Translations under genes and position numbers: made by a program | Shown: in pieces, positions 44,059-53,967 of the stretch | How the letters are laid out: every line of letters starts with the position of its first letter | How positions within the stretch are numbered: position 1 is the stretch's first letter | From: CAWJKP01 sp963843465 | GTDB taxonomy: Bacteria; Planctomycetota; Planctomycetia; Pirellulales; Thermoguttaceae | Assembly: GCA_963843465.1 (NCBI GenBank) | Contig: CAWJKP010000001.1 | Coordinates: 868,001 to 932,000, forward strand | Direction of reading: 5' to 3' | Length of the DNA: 64,000 nucleotides | Notes under the pieces: model-generated | What the model saw: only the letters and a program-made list of their open reading frames with translations | Database searches by the model: none | What the model was told of the DNA's origin: nothing

Positions 44059-46173
44059 ATGAGCAATGATTTTCGACCTTCTTTGATGACTTGTATCGCA
44101 CTACTGGCAGCCAACAGCCTGATGGGTGCGCTCGCAGGAGAGCCGGCCGCCGGCAGTGCATCGCCGCGCTGGACGCTGAACACGGTCGACACGAGGCTGA
44201 CTCTCGGCGTCGGCCCCGATCAGGCGATGCGCATCTACGAGCTTTGCGGCCCTGACGGCTGGAACTGGACCGCGGCGGCCCTCCCCGTCCCCTTGGTCGG
44301 CCGGATCGACGTGGCGGGCACCCAAGTCGCGCCGAAGTGGGTCTACCGTGAGGCCGTGGTCGAACACCGCGACGGTATGAAAGTCACCATCACCTTCACC
44401 AACGCCAACCCCGCCATGGAGCTGAAGTCCGTCTGGCACGCCCATGCAGGTCCGGGCCCGGTGCGTCATGCGATGTTCATTGCCAACAAGTCCGGCAAGC
44501 CGGTGACGATCTACGAACAGGAGAGCCTCGATGTTCATGTTGCGGGCCCGGAAAAAGACACCAGCGTATGGTACATCAAGAACGATGCGAGCATTCCCGA
44601 CAAGACGGGCGTTTATCACGAGTCGCTGGCCCGCGGCTATCGGAAGGTGTTGACGATCGCGGAAGGCGACGGTTTCTTCATTCCCTTTGCGGTCGTGGAT
44701 GCCGGCGGCGCCCATGGCATGTACCTCGGCTGGGAGTGGAGCATCGGCCGCATCGCGATCGCGTGCGACGACGCGCCCGGCGGTGCCGCAATCAAGGCCG
44801 GCAACGGCGACAGCTTCAAAACGGACCTTGCTGCCGGCGAGACTTTCGAGGTCCCGCCGGGGTTCATCGGTGCGTATCAGGGGGACCTGGACGACGCTGC
44901 AAATAGCCTGCACAGGTATCTGTTCAACTATTCCATGCCCGCCGTTCTGAAAAACGACCCCACGTATCCCAAGGTGGAATGGAACGCCTTCGCCGCGACG
45001 GGCCAGGGACAAGGGAGTTGGCAGCCTGCGGAAACGAAGTACTATCCGCTCATCGACGACATCGCGCCACTGGGGTTCGAGGAGGTCGTGATCGATATCA
45101 ATTGGTGGAATGGAGACACGACGCATCAGCCGCATCCACCCGTCGGTCACGCAAAGTTTTGGCCCAAGGGGATGTTGGCGGCGTGCGAGTATGCGCACCA
45201 GCATGGAATGCACTTCGGATTGTACTGGAATTGCAACCCGCCGATGACCACCGCCGAGGGGATGCAGCACCGGAAGGCCGACTTCAAGAGCCTCCACGAC
45301 AAATTCCACATCGACTTCTATCGCACCGACAGCACCGCGGGCCGAGTTCTTCAGACGGGCGGCTTCGGCCCGAAGTGCCGCGCGCACTATGCGGAAGACT
45401 TGGGCTACTGGCAGACAAAGGGCTTCTACGAGGTCGTCGATGGGCTGTCCGCGAGCATCCCGAACTTCTACTACGAGAACTGCTCGAGCGGAGGCGGCAT
45501 CAAAGACTACGGCGTGATGCGACGCGCCATCAGGATTCAGGACCAGGACCGGTATTACCCGATCGATGCACGGCAGGCGTTCTACGATTCGTCCTACGCC
45601 CTCCATCCCATGCAGCTTGCAACCCTGTCCGGCTCCTGGGCCGAGTGGCAGGCGTCGGGCTCGGTTTATGAATTCCGCTCCGCCTCCCTGGGCGCGGCCT
45701 ACTGGCATCCCGACGCGCCCAACGGCGGCAACGGCGGGCCGAAATGGACTGCGGCGCAGAGAATGGCGATCAAGAGGGCGGTGAACACCTACAAGACGAA
45801 GATCCGGCCCCTCGTCAGAACAGCGAACCTCTACCATATCTTCCCCCGCCCGGACGACAAGGTCTGGGACGGCGTGGAATATTTTGATCTCGCGGCGAAG
45901 AAAGGTGCCGTCTATGTCTTCAGGCCCAACAGCCCGAAGAACAGCGAAACCGTCAAGCTCAAAGGGCTGGATGCGAAAGGCCGCTACTGGCTTTGGTGCG
46001 AGGACGGCTCAATCCCGCCGATGCAAAAAGCCGGCGACGAAGTCATGAAGAAGGGCTTTGTCATGCGGCTGCCGGGGCCCTTTTCCAGCGACGTTGTCTT
46101 CCTCCAAGACGTTACGCTCGGCAAGCCCGCCGATCTTCAGTTTGACGGCGTGCGAACGGCCCCGGGGCAATGA
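44059..46173 (+). CDS. Alpha-galactosidase-like glycoside hydrolase (GH36/clan GH-D type)
   Basis: The 704-residue protein has an N-terminal signal (SLMTCIALLAANSLMGALAG). A beta-sandwich (about 40-300) with DGMKVTITFTNAN follows. The TIM barrel holds VVIDINWWNG, GMHFGLYWN, HIDFYRTDST (probable catalytic region, Asp), and CSSGGGIKDYGVMRRA (the GH36 signature Cys-Ser-Ser-Gly-Gly-Gly-x-x-Asp), then RIQDQDRYYPID. A small C-terminal beta domain is last. It would release alpha-galactose or a similar sugar. ATG 44059 is chosen over 44050 because GAGG lies ten bases upstream of the former. Confidence 0.82.
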   Translation: MSNDFRPSLMTCIALLAANSLMGALAGEPAAGSASPRWTLNTVDTRLTLGVGPDQAMRIYELCGPDGWNWTAAALPVPLVGRIDVAGTQVAPKWVYREAVVEHRDGMKVTITFTNANPAMELKSVWHAHAGPGPVRHAMFIANKSGKPVTIYEQESLDVHVAGPEKDTSVWYIKNDASIPDKTGVYHESLARGYRKVLTIAEGDGFFIPFAVVDAGGAHGMYLGWEWSIGRIAIACDDAPGGAAIKAGNGDSFKTDLAAGETFEVPPGFIGAYQGDLDDAANSLHRYLFNYSMPAVLKNDPTYPKVEWNAFAATGQGQGSWQPAETKYYPLIDDIAPLGFEEVVIDINWWNGDTTHQPHPPVGHAKFWPKGMLAACEYAHQHGMHFGLYWNCNPPMTTAEGMQHRKADFKSLHDKFHIDFYRTDSTAGRVLQTGGFGPKCRAHYAEDLGYWQTKGFYEVVDGLSASIPNFYYENCSSGGGIKDYGVMRRAIRIQDQDRYYPIDARQAFYDSSYALHPMQLATLSGSWAEWQASGSVYEFRSASLGAAYWHPDAPNGGNGGPKWTAAQRMAIKRAVNTYKTKIRPLVRTANLYHIFPRPDDKVWDGVEYFDLAAKKGAVYVFRPNSPKNSETVKLKGLDAKGRYWLWCEDGSIPPMQKAGDEVMKKGFVMRLPGPFSSDVVFLQDVTLGKPADLQFDGVRTAPGQ

Positions 46174-46355
46174 GAGGAAAGGTCCGTGTTGGTCAGTCCG
46201 TGCGGTTTCCTGCGTAGAACGTGGGCGGTGGGACTACACGACCCGCCATTTCGGATCGGGCGGAACCCGTTCCTCCTCCAGCATCTTGTTTGCGATCAAG
46301 TCGTCCGTGGCCAAGTCTCTCAAGGAGAAGGTTAGCCGGGTTGAACGGGTGATGG
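46174..46355. other. Convergent intergenic spacer
   Basis: 180 bases between two convergent genes. No clear terminator hairpin was seen. Confidence 0.35.
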
Positions 46356-48491
46356 CTACCCGTCCTCTTCCCAGACGGTGTGGTAGGCGCCGAGATCTTC
46401 GTAGTATTGGACCAACCGGGCGTAGAACGGATCGCGGCAGAGGGTGGCCGTGTCGCCGACCACCAGCAGCTTCCGCCGCGCCGAGTCAGGGCCACGTTCA
46501 TCCGGCGGACGTTGGCCAAGAAGCCGATCTGGCCTTCGGCGTTGGAGCGCACCAGCGAGATCACCACGGCCTCCTTCTCCCGCCCCTGGAACCCGTCGAC
46601 GCTGTCGATCTCCAGGCCGGCCGCCGGCAGCAGGCTGCCCAGCAGCCGAGCCTGGGCCGCGTAAGGGGTAATCACCCCGATGTCCCCGGGCGCCACGCCC
46701 AGATCCAGCAGCGCCTGCACCTTGCGGCCCACCAGCTCCGCCTCGCGGGGATTGAGCCGGCTTTCGCCGTCGGGATCGATCTCTTCCTCGTAGTCGGCCC
46801 CGGCCGTGTCGATGAACTCGACCGGCGTGGTGGTCAGCCGGTCCGCCGCGACCCCAGGCAGGCCGGACAGCAGGTGGTCACGCACGCCGGTGTCGGCCTC
46901 CAGCGAGTTCTCATAGAACTCCCGGGACGAAAACTCCATGATCACCCGGTTCATGCGGTACTGGACGGTCAATTGCCTGGCGACCCGCGGGCCGTAAAGC
47001 CCCATCATCCGTTGGAAGAGACTTTCGCCGAAGCCGTCGTCGGCGGCCTCCCGGCTGATCACCGTGGGAGGCAATTGGCAATGGTCGCCGGCCAGCACGA
47101 GGCGGTCGGCGCGCAACAAGGGGATCCAGCAGCCCGGCTCCGTGCTCTGGCAGGCCTCGTCGATCACGGCCAGGTCGAAGCGGCGGGCGCCGAGGATCTC
47201 GCTATCCAGCCCGGTGGTGGTGGCACAGAGGACGTCGGACTGATGGAGGATCTGCTCGACGGCCTGGGACTCCAGCCGCCGGGCGTCGGCCAGCAGCGAC
47301 CGCGCCTCCTCCCTGGCCTCGCGCCGCGCCCCGGGCTGCGGCTTGGCGCGGGTGGTCCGGCCGGCTTTGCGGAACAGGATCATCGCGTCCTTGACCAGCT
47401 TGCGGGCCAGCCGGACGTCGCGGTGTTCTTCCACCAACAAGTCGAGCGTGTGGGCTCGCAGCTCGGGAAGCACTCGGGCCGGGTGGCCCATTCGCACGGC
47501 TCTCACGCGGGCGGCCAGCAGCTTCTCGAAAATGTTGTCCACGGCCAGGTTGCTCGGCGCAGGCCAGCACTTTCTCGCCCCGCTGGACCGCCTGGCAAAT
47601 CAACTCGGCGACGACCGTGGTCTTGCCCGTACCCGGCGGGCCGTGGATCAAGGCCAGGTCGCGGGCCGAGAGGGCCAGGCGCACGGCCTCGCGCTGGGCC
47701 GGATTGAGGCCCGGGCGGAGATCCGGCTGTGGGGCCAGCTCGTCGAACTGCGGCTGGCGCTGGCCGAGCAGGACGTCGCGGAGCTCAGCCAGGCGGTCGC
47801 CGCGGGCTTGGGCGGCCCGCCCGATCGCCGCCCGTTGCCGCTGGACGGCCACGTCGTCGCTGGCCAGGTCGATCCGCCACAAATCGTGATCCGGCCAGTC
47901 GTCGGGCAGAACGGCCAGGGCGACGCCGATCGAGCGGTCGGTCCGCTGGTAGACGACGCCGCGGCTGGGCTGGGTTTCGCCCGCGGCTTGGGGTGAAAGG
48001 AGCACGGGACTGCCGACGCCCAGCCGGGTCCAGGGGAGGGATTGGCGGCCGGCCTTGGCCAACTCGACCAGGTAGCGTCCGCCCAGTCCCGGCTCTTCGT
48101 CGACGGGGACCAGGCGGATCAGGCTTTCGCCGCCCTTTTCGGCGTCCTCGGGGGAGAGTCGCCGGCTGCGGTCGAGGACCCGCTGGGCCTCGGCCTGGCT
48201 TTCCAGCTCCAAGAGCCGTCCCAGCCGCTGCCAGTGGTCCTCGCGGCCCGACGAAGCCGAAGCCGGCCCTTCCGCCCATGCGCGGATGCGACGGTCAAGG
48301 AGTTGCACACCGTCGAGGGCTTTCGCCAATCGCGCCTGCCAGCCCTCGGGCACTTCGACGGCCGCTTGGCTGCCGCGGATCTCGATCCGTCCCACGCGGC
48401 GCCGGTCGAGCCCGCCGATCCGGTCCAGAAGCTCCAGCAGATCGGACTTGGTCGTCTTGCGAGGCAACGGTTCGAGGTGAATCAGCGGCAT
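46356..48491 (-). CDS. Superfamily 1 (UPF1/DNA2-like) helicase with two frameshifts
   Basis: The protein of about 711 residues has a regulatory N-terminus, then Walker A IHGPPGTGKTTVVAELI, DEACQ (Walker B), GDHCQLPP, VQYRMN, VDGFQGREKEAVVISLVRSN and NVALTR, the standard motifs of SF1B helicases of the IGHMBP2/UPF1 group. Two indels break the frame. A lost GC pair near 47557 separates VLACA from PSNLAVDNIFEKLL, and a lost G near 46480 shifts the C-terminus; restoring it gives ARRKLLVVGDTATLCRDPFY and a stop at 46356. Such helicases act on DNA or RNA duplexes; the role in bacteria is not well known. Left uncorrected, both motif groups remain but on separate frames. Confidence 0.8.
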
Positions 48492-48513
48492 CGGCGAGGG
48501 CCTGAGGTTCTAG

Positions 48514-48593
48514 TAGGTTATGCTTCAGCATAACGGGTGAGTGCCTGCTACGTTCCGAACTGTGAACGGCACGTTATGCTAAAGCATAACCTA
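48514..48593. repeat. Palindromic repeat pair (TAGGTTATGCTTCAGCATAAC type)
   Basis: TAGGTTATGCTTCAGCATAAC (48514-48534) and GTTATGCTAAAGCATAACCTA (48573-48593) are near reverse complements, each also an internal hairpin. The second copy's final CTA is the stop codon of the acetyltransferase gene read on the minus strand. The same repeat is at 56605-56654. Confidence 0.9.
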
Positions 48594-49697
48594 CGAGGAT
48601 GTCAGGCAATGCTGGAGCCAACGTTTCAGCCGCAGGAGCTGGGTCCGCGGCACCGCGGGGCGGAAATGGCTGTAGCGGTAGATGGGGATCACCCGGCTCA
48701 GGAAGAGACGCTTGACGTCCAACGAGCCCACGCCCAGGTCGTAGAGCCGATCGCCCCGTTGGAAGCTGTCACGGATCGCGTTGAGCAACAGCACGTGGCC
48801 CGCTCCGTCGCGAGCGACGTCGGCATCGTAGCCCACCCGCAAACCGTAAATCATGCCGCCGCATTGGTAGTTGTAGGCGAAGGCCAGCGGCCGGTCGTCC
48901 AGCCAGAGGAGGTGGAGATCGAGCATGCCGGTTCGGGCAGCCGCGGCGTGGGCGTCGCCAAAGAACGAGCTGACGCCGGGATGGGTCAGCGTGGTCCCGG
49001 ACTGCGACCCGCCCTGCCAGCTCCGCGAGGCCACCTGCCGGCAGGTGTCGTAGAGGTCCCAGCGAGGATCACCATCGCCGTGCCGCTGGCCCCGCGGACG
49101 ATACCGCAAGTAACGGACCTTGCCCCGCTCGGCCAGGCGGCGCTCGCAGCGGAAGAGGTTGTTCCTCCACTTGCTGCTGCGGGCGGCCAGGTAGTCGTCC
49201 CACGACCCCTTCAGGTCGATCACCGCGGTGCGATCCCAGACGGTGCGGCAGGCCTGCAACCCGGCGGCCTTCATGGCCACGGCCGAGTGGCCTTGCTCCG
49301 AGCTGGCTTCGCCGGCCCAACGGAGCTCCAGCACGTCCCAATCGGCCGGCGTGCGGCAGACGTGTTCCAGTCCGGCGGCCAGGGTGGCCTGCGGGTCGGG
49401 ACCGATGGGGCCATAAAAAGAGCCCCAGTTGTGCAGCGGATAGGTCAGCGTGCGGATCGGGCCCAGCCGGGTCCGCTCCGTGACGACCGATAGCGGCAGG
49501 ATTCCCCACGGTCGCCCCGCCGCAGCAACGACCAGCACCCGCAGCTTCTGTCCCGCGCCGAAGTGCCGCCAGTAGACCTGCAGCCAGTCCAGCGACTGGA
49601 AGAAGGAGCCGGCCACGGTCTGGTCGAGCAGCGTCTGCCACACCGCGCGGTACGGCTCCAGGGCGTCGATGCGGTTGATCTCCAGGACTTCGGTCAT
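48591..49697 (-). CDS. GNAT-family acyltransferase, CelD/FemAB-like
   Basis: The 368-residue protein has a two-part GNAT fold as in cellulose-biosynthesis CelD-type proteins (Acetyltransf_6). An N-terminal half ends around WDVLELRWAG. The second half carries the conserved core KWRNNLFRCERRLAERG (about residues 175-191), then LLWLDDRPLAFAYNYQCGGMIYGLRVGYD and LLLNAIRDSF. It might acylate extracellular polymer or cell-envelope components. It is divergent from a paralogue at 49909. The stop codon is provided by a palindromic repeat, suggesting a recently changed 3' end. Confidence 0.8.
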   Translation of the reverse strand: MTEVLEINRIDALEPYRAVWQTLLDQTVAGSFFQSLDWLQVYWRHFGAGQKLRVLVVAAAGRPWGILPLSVVTERTRLGPIRTLTYPLHNWGSFYGPIGPDPQATLAAGLEHVCRTPADWDVLELRWAGEASSEQGHSAVAMKAAGLQACRTVWDRTAVIDLKGSWDDYLAARSSKWRNNLFRCERRLAERGKVRYLRYRPRGQRHGDGDPRWDLYDTCRQVASRSWQGGSQSGTTLTHPGVSSFFGDAHAAAARTGMLDLHLLWLDDRPLAFAYNYQCGGMIYGLRVGYDADVARDGAGHVLLLNAIRDSFQRGDRLYDLGVGSLDVKRLFLSRVIPIYRYSHFRPAVPRTQLLRLKRWLQHCLTSS

Positions 49698-49908
49698 CTC
49701 AATCGCCCGTTGATCCGTCGCAGTGCAAAGGGACGCTCAGTTCCTCTCGGCTACCGGAAATGATAGCATACGATTGCCTTTGAGCCACATGCCCCCCATA
49801 GAGGTGGCAGTTCGTGCAGGCATTCCGGCAGTTTGTTTGCCGCCGGCTCTCCTATGACCAAGACTTGAGAAGAACCCGAGCAACGAGGACTTGGCGAGGA
49901 TACCCGGC

Positions 49909-51078
49909 GTGAGCGTCCCAGAAACGATTGCACCTTCCGCAACCCGCGTCGTACGCTTCACGCGTTTCGACGACCTGGCTCCTTACGCCCAGGACTGGGA
50001 CCGATTGTCCGAGGACATTCCCTTTCGGAGCTGGTCCTGGATGTCGTGTTGGTGGCGGCATTACGGCGGCCGGCCGGCGCGGGGCAGTCGTGCCGGCCGG
50101 CTCTATGTTCTGGGCGTGCTGGATGAATCCGATCGACTGATCGGCGTCGCGCCTTGGTACATGGATAGCGGAACGTGGCGCGGCAGGGTGCTGCGGTTTC
50201 TCGGCAGCGGCGAAGTCTGCCCGGAGTACTTGACCGTGCCGGCGGCGCGGGGGCGGGAAGGCCACGTGGCGGCGGCCCTGGCCGATTGGCTTACCGCCGC
50301 CCGCGGCCCGGATGCGTGGGACTTGCTGGAGCTGACCGCCATCGGCCACCAGGACGCGGCGATTGCCCACTTGGCCCAGCGGCTGGAGGCCAGCGGCAAC
50401 CTCGTCCATCGGCGTGCCGGTCCGAATTGCTGGCGGATCGAGCTGCCCAAGAGCTGGGACGAGTACCTTGCCACGCTCTCCAAGCAACATCGCAACCGCT
50501 TGCGCAAGGCCGAGCGGCGGCTGCTGGCCAGCGGCAGGGCTGTCGTCCATCGCGTGCAGCAGGCCGAGGACCTGCCGCGGGGCGAGCAAATCCTCATCGA
50601 TCTCCACCAGGCCCGGTGGCGCGCCTTGGGTCAGCCGGGTTGCTTCTCCTCCGAGCGCTACGCCGCCTTTCACTCCGAGGTGCTCGGCGAGCTTTTGGCC
50701 CGCCGACAACTGATCCTCTTCTGGATCGAGCTGGACGGGAAACCCCTGGTGGTCGAATACTTGATCGCCGCCGGCGACACGGTCTACCACTACCAATGCG
50801 GACTGGATGCCAGCCGGCTGGATGATTCACCGGGCCGCCTGGGGACCATCGTCTCCCTGCGGTTGGCGATCGATGGCGGCTACCGGGTGTTGGATCTGCT
50901 TCGCGGCGACGAGCCCTACAAGGCCCACTTCCGCGCCCAACCCCATGCGTGCCTGGAAATCCGCGCCGTGCCCGCCCTCTTTCCCGCGCGGGTCCGCCAC
51001 GCCATCTGGCTGGCCGGCTCCCGTATCAAGCGCCGGCTGGCCGCCCGGCGGACGGAGAAGGACCCGACCGACGACTAG
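49909..51078 (+). CDS. GNAT-family acyltransferase, CelD/FemAB-like (paralogue)
   Basis: The 389-residue protein parallels the minus-strand neighbour in architecture: SWSWMSCWWRHYGG, then GVAPWYMDS, LLELTAIG in the middle, and KQHRNRLRKAERRLLASG, IELDGKPLVVEYLIAAGDTVYHYQCGLD, LRLAIDGGYRVLDLLRG in the second GNAT half. The two genes read divergently from a 211-bp gap. GTG 49909 has GAGG nine bases upstream; TTG 49891 is in frame but its ribosome site is too close. Both genes likely serve one pathway, possibly polysaccharide or capsule modification. Substrate unknown. Confidence 0.8.
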   Translation: MSVPETIAPSATRVVRFTRFDDLAPYAQDWDRLSEDIPFRSWSWMSCWWRHYGGRPARGSRAGRLYVLGVLDESDRLIGVAPWYMDSGTWRGRVLRFLGSGEVCPEYLTVPAARGREGHVAAALADWLTAARGPDAWDLLELTAIGHQDAAIAHLAQRLEASGNLVHRRAGPNCWRIELPKSWDEYLATLSKQHRNRLRKAERRLLASGRAVVHRVQQAEDLPRGEQILIDLHQARWRALGQPGCFSSERYAAFHSEVLGELLARRQLILFWIELDGKPLVVEYLIAAGDTVYHYQCGLDASRLDDSPGRLGTIVSLRLAIDGGYRVLDLLRGDEPYKAHFRAQPHACLEIRAVPALFPARVRHAIWLAGSRIKRRLAARRTEKDPTDD

Positions 51079-51132
51079 ACCGGATGAGTCACGTCCCGCG
51101 ATGTAGACGGCGCAGAGCGCGCCATCGAAACC

Positions 51133-51181
51133 CGAAGCGTAAGCGAGGGACAGTCCCATAGGCACCCTCGCTTACGCTTCG
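51133..51181. repeat. SPKRKRG-type palindromic repeat, shorter copy
   Basis: CGAAGCGTAAGCGAGGG (51133-51149) and CCCTCGCTTACGCTTCG (51165-51181) are perfect 17-bp arms. It lies between the acyltransferase gene and the first DUF1559 gene. Confidence 0.85.
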
Positions 51182-51203
51182 CGCTTACGATGCGCCAGCG
51201 GTT

Positions 51204-51301
51204 GTAGGGTGGGACAAGCTCGCGTGAGCGAGCGCGGGCCCACCAATTCTGCCAGATATTGGTGGGCCGGCGGCCGCCAAGGCGGCCTTGTCCCACCCTA
51301 C
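51204..51301. repeat. Nested palindromic repeat (GTAGGGTGGGACAAG type)
   Basis: GTAGGGTGGGACAAG (51204-51218) pairs with CTTGTCCCACCCTAC (51287-51301), enclosing GGCCCACCAAT (51237-51247) paired with ATTGGTGGGCC (51258-51268). A similar element is at 56485-56577. Confidence 0.85.
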
Positions 51302-51328
51302 GGCCTTTCCCATTACCGAATTTAGAGT

Positions 51329-52219
51329 TTAATCCGGCGGCGCCTTCCGCTCGCCCGTGTTGCGCAACAGCAGCGCTCGTAGCGTCTTGGGGTCGACGTT
51401 GTTGCTGATGAAATGCACCGAGGCGTCGGCCATCAGCGCCTGGAAGCCGCCGGAATGACGGCTTGCTCGTCCCTTGGAAACCATGTCCATGAACTCGTCG
51501 ACCGTGACGTTGCGGGGCTCCTCCCAATTGATGTGTAGGCCGGAGACTTCCACCACCATGATCGTGTTGGACACTCCGTCCGTGATGTCGCCGGGCTTGA
51601 CCGCTTCGTTCGGCGTCCCGCCGATCGTGTCCTTGCCGACGACCCTCACGTAGCTGGTTTCCGCCGAATTCACGGCGCCGGGATCGCTGGGACAGCGGAA
51701 GATCGACAAGGGGGTGTTTCCCAAAGCCCGGTTCTGAGGGCTATCCCAGGGCTGCTTCGAGTCGTACTGCTGGTACAACGGCTCTTGGTCCAGGAACGGC
51801 AGGATGGCTACCCGCCAGCTCTTCATCGGCTTGCCATGGTCGTCGGCGAAGACGGCCGGCGGAAGGGCCCCGAACGTCGACTCGTAGTTCAACAGCGCCA
51901 GGCCGATTTGCTTGAGGTTGTTGCTGCACTGGGCCCGGCGGGCCGCCTCGCGAGCAGCGCTCACGGCGGGCAAGAGCAGCGCCAGCAGGATGCCCCCACA
52001 GACCAGCACCATCGGCACGGCCACGGCCAAGACGATGATCCAAATCGGCGTCTTGCTGGCAGGCTTCGGCGGCGGATAAAACGGCGTGCCGGCCGCCCCC
52101 GGCGTGCCGGGGATGGTAATCGGCTTTCCGCACTGAGAGCAGGGTCCGGATTGTCCGGCGTACTGGTCCGCCACGTTCATTGCCAGACCGCAATGAGGAC
52201 AGGTAAAAGAAATCGGCAT
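51329..52219 (-). CDS. DUF1559 protein with N-terminal zinc ribbon
   Basis: The N-terminus has CPHCG and CSQCG at residues 8-33, a small zinc ribbon, then a Pro-rich linker. A membrane helix (about 55-75) is followed by the DUF1559 head, NNLKQIGLALLNYESTFGALPPA, and the core IFRCPSDPG and SAETSYVRVVG. It ends with GGFQALMADASVHFISNNV, the family's H-x-G-type end region. DUF1559 proteins are abundant planctomycete pseudopilin-like surface proteins of unknown role. The 296-residue length is normal. A near-identical paralogue starts 1.4 kb upstream. Confidence 0.93.
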   Translation of the reverse strand: MPISFTCPHCGLAMNVADQYAGQSGPCSQCGKPITIPGTPGAAGTPFYPPPKPASKTPIWIIVLAVAVPMVLVCGGILLALLLPAVSAAREAARRAQCSNNLKQIGLALLNYESTFGALPPAVFADDHGKPMKSWRVAILPFLDQEPLYQQYDSKQPWDSPQNRALGNTPLSIFRCPSDPGAVNSAETSYVRVVGKDTIGGTPNEAVKPGDITDGVSNTIMVVEVSGLHINWEEPRNVTVDEFMDMVSKGRASRHSGGFQALMADASVHFISNNVDPKTLRALLLRNTGERKAPPD

Positions 52220-52327
52220 GGCGAGGGCTCCTGAAGGGACGTCTTGCTCCGGACTGCGAGACCGCCGCGGCCCGCGCCGGAAAGCGATGCCCCCAGTATA
52301 GCAACGTACTCGGTCTGGCGGAAGTTG

Positions 52328-53626
52328 TCACTGCCGCAGCTTGATCGCTTCGATCGCTTTGGCGGCGCGAGACCGCACCAGGGAGTCGGAGTCCTTTTGG
52401 GCCGCCTCCTGGAGCGCGGCAATGCTCTCCGCGGTGCCCCAGTTTGCCAACGCCAGGGCCGCACGAACGCGAATGGGGGTATTTTTTTCCTCGAGGAGGA
52501 CACGTTCCAGGGCCTTGGCCACCGCCGCGTTAGGCTCTCTCGGCTTCGCCCGGAGCAGTTGCCTGGTCGCCCGCATGCGGCGGCCGAGATCGCCCGAGTC
52601 CAGGTCGCTGACCAGCGCGGCGAAGTCCTGCGGTGATTTGGGAGGCTGGTTGACGTTGTTCGTCGCCCGGTGTGTGGCTTGCCTCGGCCGGTCGCTTTCC
52701 GCTTGCGTCGGCTTGCCGCCCTGCAGCGGCGAGGTCTGCTCCAGGTTGGCGGTGGATGGTTGCCGCAACAGTTGCGCCCGGAGCGTCTGGGGGTCGATGC
52801 CGTTGCTGATGAACCGCACCGAGCCGTCGGCGAACAACGCGTTGAAACCGAGGGGATGAGGGCTCGATCGCCTCTTGGCGACCATCCCCATGAACTCGTC
52901 GGCCGTCACGTCGCGGGGCTCCTCCCAGTTGATATTCAGGCCGGAGACTTCCACCACCATGATCGTGTTGGCCATTCCGCTGGCGATGTCGCTGATCTTG
53001 ACCGCCTCATTCGGCATTCCGCCGACCGTGTCCTTGCCGACGATCCTCACGTAGGTGGTCTCCGTCCCGCTGATGCCCGGGTTGCTGCGACAGCAGAAGA
53101 TTGGCATGAGGGTCTTTTCCAAGGGACGGTTCTGAGGGCTGTCCCAGGGCTGCTTCGAGTCGTATTGCTTGAACAACGCCTGTTTCCCCAGGTAGGGCAG
53201 GATGGCCACCCGCCAGCTCTCCATGGGGTTGCCGTGGTCGTCAGTAAAGACGGCGGGCGGGAAGGCCCCGTTCGCCGAATAATACGCATGCATCGCCAAG
53301 CCGATTTGCTTGAGGTTGTTCTGGCACGCGGCCTGGCGGCCCGCCTCGCGGGCCGCTTGCACGGCGGGCAAGAGCAGGGCCAGCAGGATGCCCCCGCAGA
53401 ACAGCACCACCGGCACGGCCACGACCGCCACGGCCAAGGCGATGACCCAAATCGGCACCTTGCTGGCAGGCTTCGGCGGCGGATAAGGCGGCGTGCCGGG
53501 CGCCCCTGGCGTGCCTGGGATGGTAATGGGCTTTCCGCACCGCGAGCAGGGTCCGGATTGTCCGGCGTACTGGTCCGCTACGTTCATTGCCAGACCGCAA
53601 TGAGGACAGGTAAAAGAAATCGGCAT
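52328..53626 (-). CDS. DUF1559 protein with C-terminal HEAT-like repeats
   Basis: The first 300 residues repeat the plan of the neighbour: zinc ribbon (CPHCG, CSRCG), membrane helix, NNLKQIGLAMHAYYSANGAFPPA, IFCCRSNPG, TETTYVRIVG and GFNALFADGSVRFISNG. After a Gln/Pro/Thr-rich linker (about 305-350) there is a helical domain of about 80 residues with HEAT-like repeats (MRATRQLLRAKPREPNAAVAKALERVLL, RVRAALALANWGTAESIAALQEA). This tail is absent from the paralogue. ATG 53626 begins MPISFTCPHC as in the other copy. The two genes look like a tandem duplication in which one copy gained a HEAT tail. Confidence 0.9.
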   Translation of the reverse strand: MPISFTCPHCGLAMNVADQYAGQSGPCSRCGKPITIPGTPGAPGTPPYPPPKPASKVPIWVIALAVAVVAVPVVLFCGGILLALLLPAVQAAREAGRQAACQNNLKQIGLAMHAYYSANGAFPPAVFTDDHGNPMESWRVAILPYLGKQALFKQYDSKQPWDSPQNRPLEKTLMPIFCCRSNPGISGTETTYVRIVGKDTVGGMPNEAVKISDIASGMANTIMVVEVSGLNINWEEPRDVTADEFMGMVAKRRSSPHPLGFNALFADGSVRFISNGIDPQTLRAQLLRQPSTANLEQTSPLQGGKPTQAESDRPRQATHRATNNVNQPPKSPQDFAALVSDLDSGDLGRRMRATRQLLRAKPREPNAAVAKALERVLLEEKNTPIRVRAALALANWGTAESIAALQEAAQKDSDSLVRSRAAKAIEAIKLRQ

Positions 53627-53967
53627 GGCAAGGGCTCCTGAGAGGACGTTTTGCTCCGGACTGCGAGACCGCGGGGGCCCGCACCCGAGAGCGGCGCCCC
53701 CAGTATACAACGCACGCGATCACTTGGCGTGGTTCCCTCCCCCGCACGCACGAAGTTAAGGAATCCCTGAGTTATGCGTCAAAAAGAACAGCCGAAAGAC
53801 GGAACACGAATCCTCGCTAATCTTCGCTAATTTACCAGATTAGCGTCGATCAGTGTCAATTAGTGTTCCCACCCTACCTTTCGCAACGGGCCGGCATATA
53901 ATTTGCAATTATCGAGTGTAGACCGGCTTTGGAAGAACAGCGCCCGCGTGTGGAAGGAGCAAGAAAA
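53627..53967. promoter_or_regulatory. Divergent intergenic region with palindromic operator-like site
   Basis: CGCTAAT (53825-53831) and ATTAGCG (53839-53845) form a stem. TATAAT (53895-53900) lies about 68 bases before the lipoprotein ATG. ATAATT-tgc-AATTAT (53896-53910) overlaps it and could be an operator. Confidence 0.4.

Noticed and set aside
44101..45837. 578-codon minus-strand frame opposite the GH36-like gene
   Set aside because: Antisense shadow, no motif.
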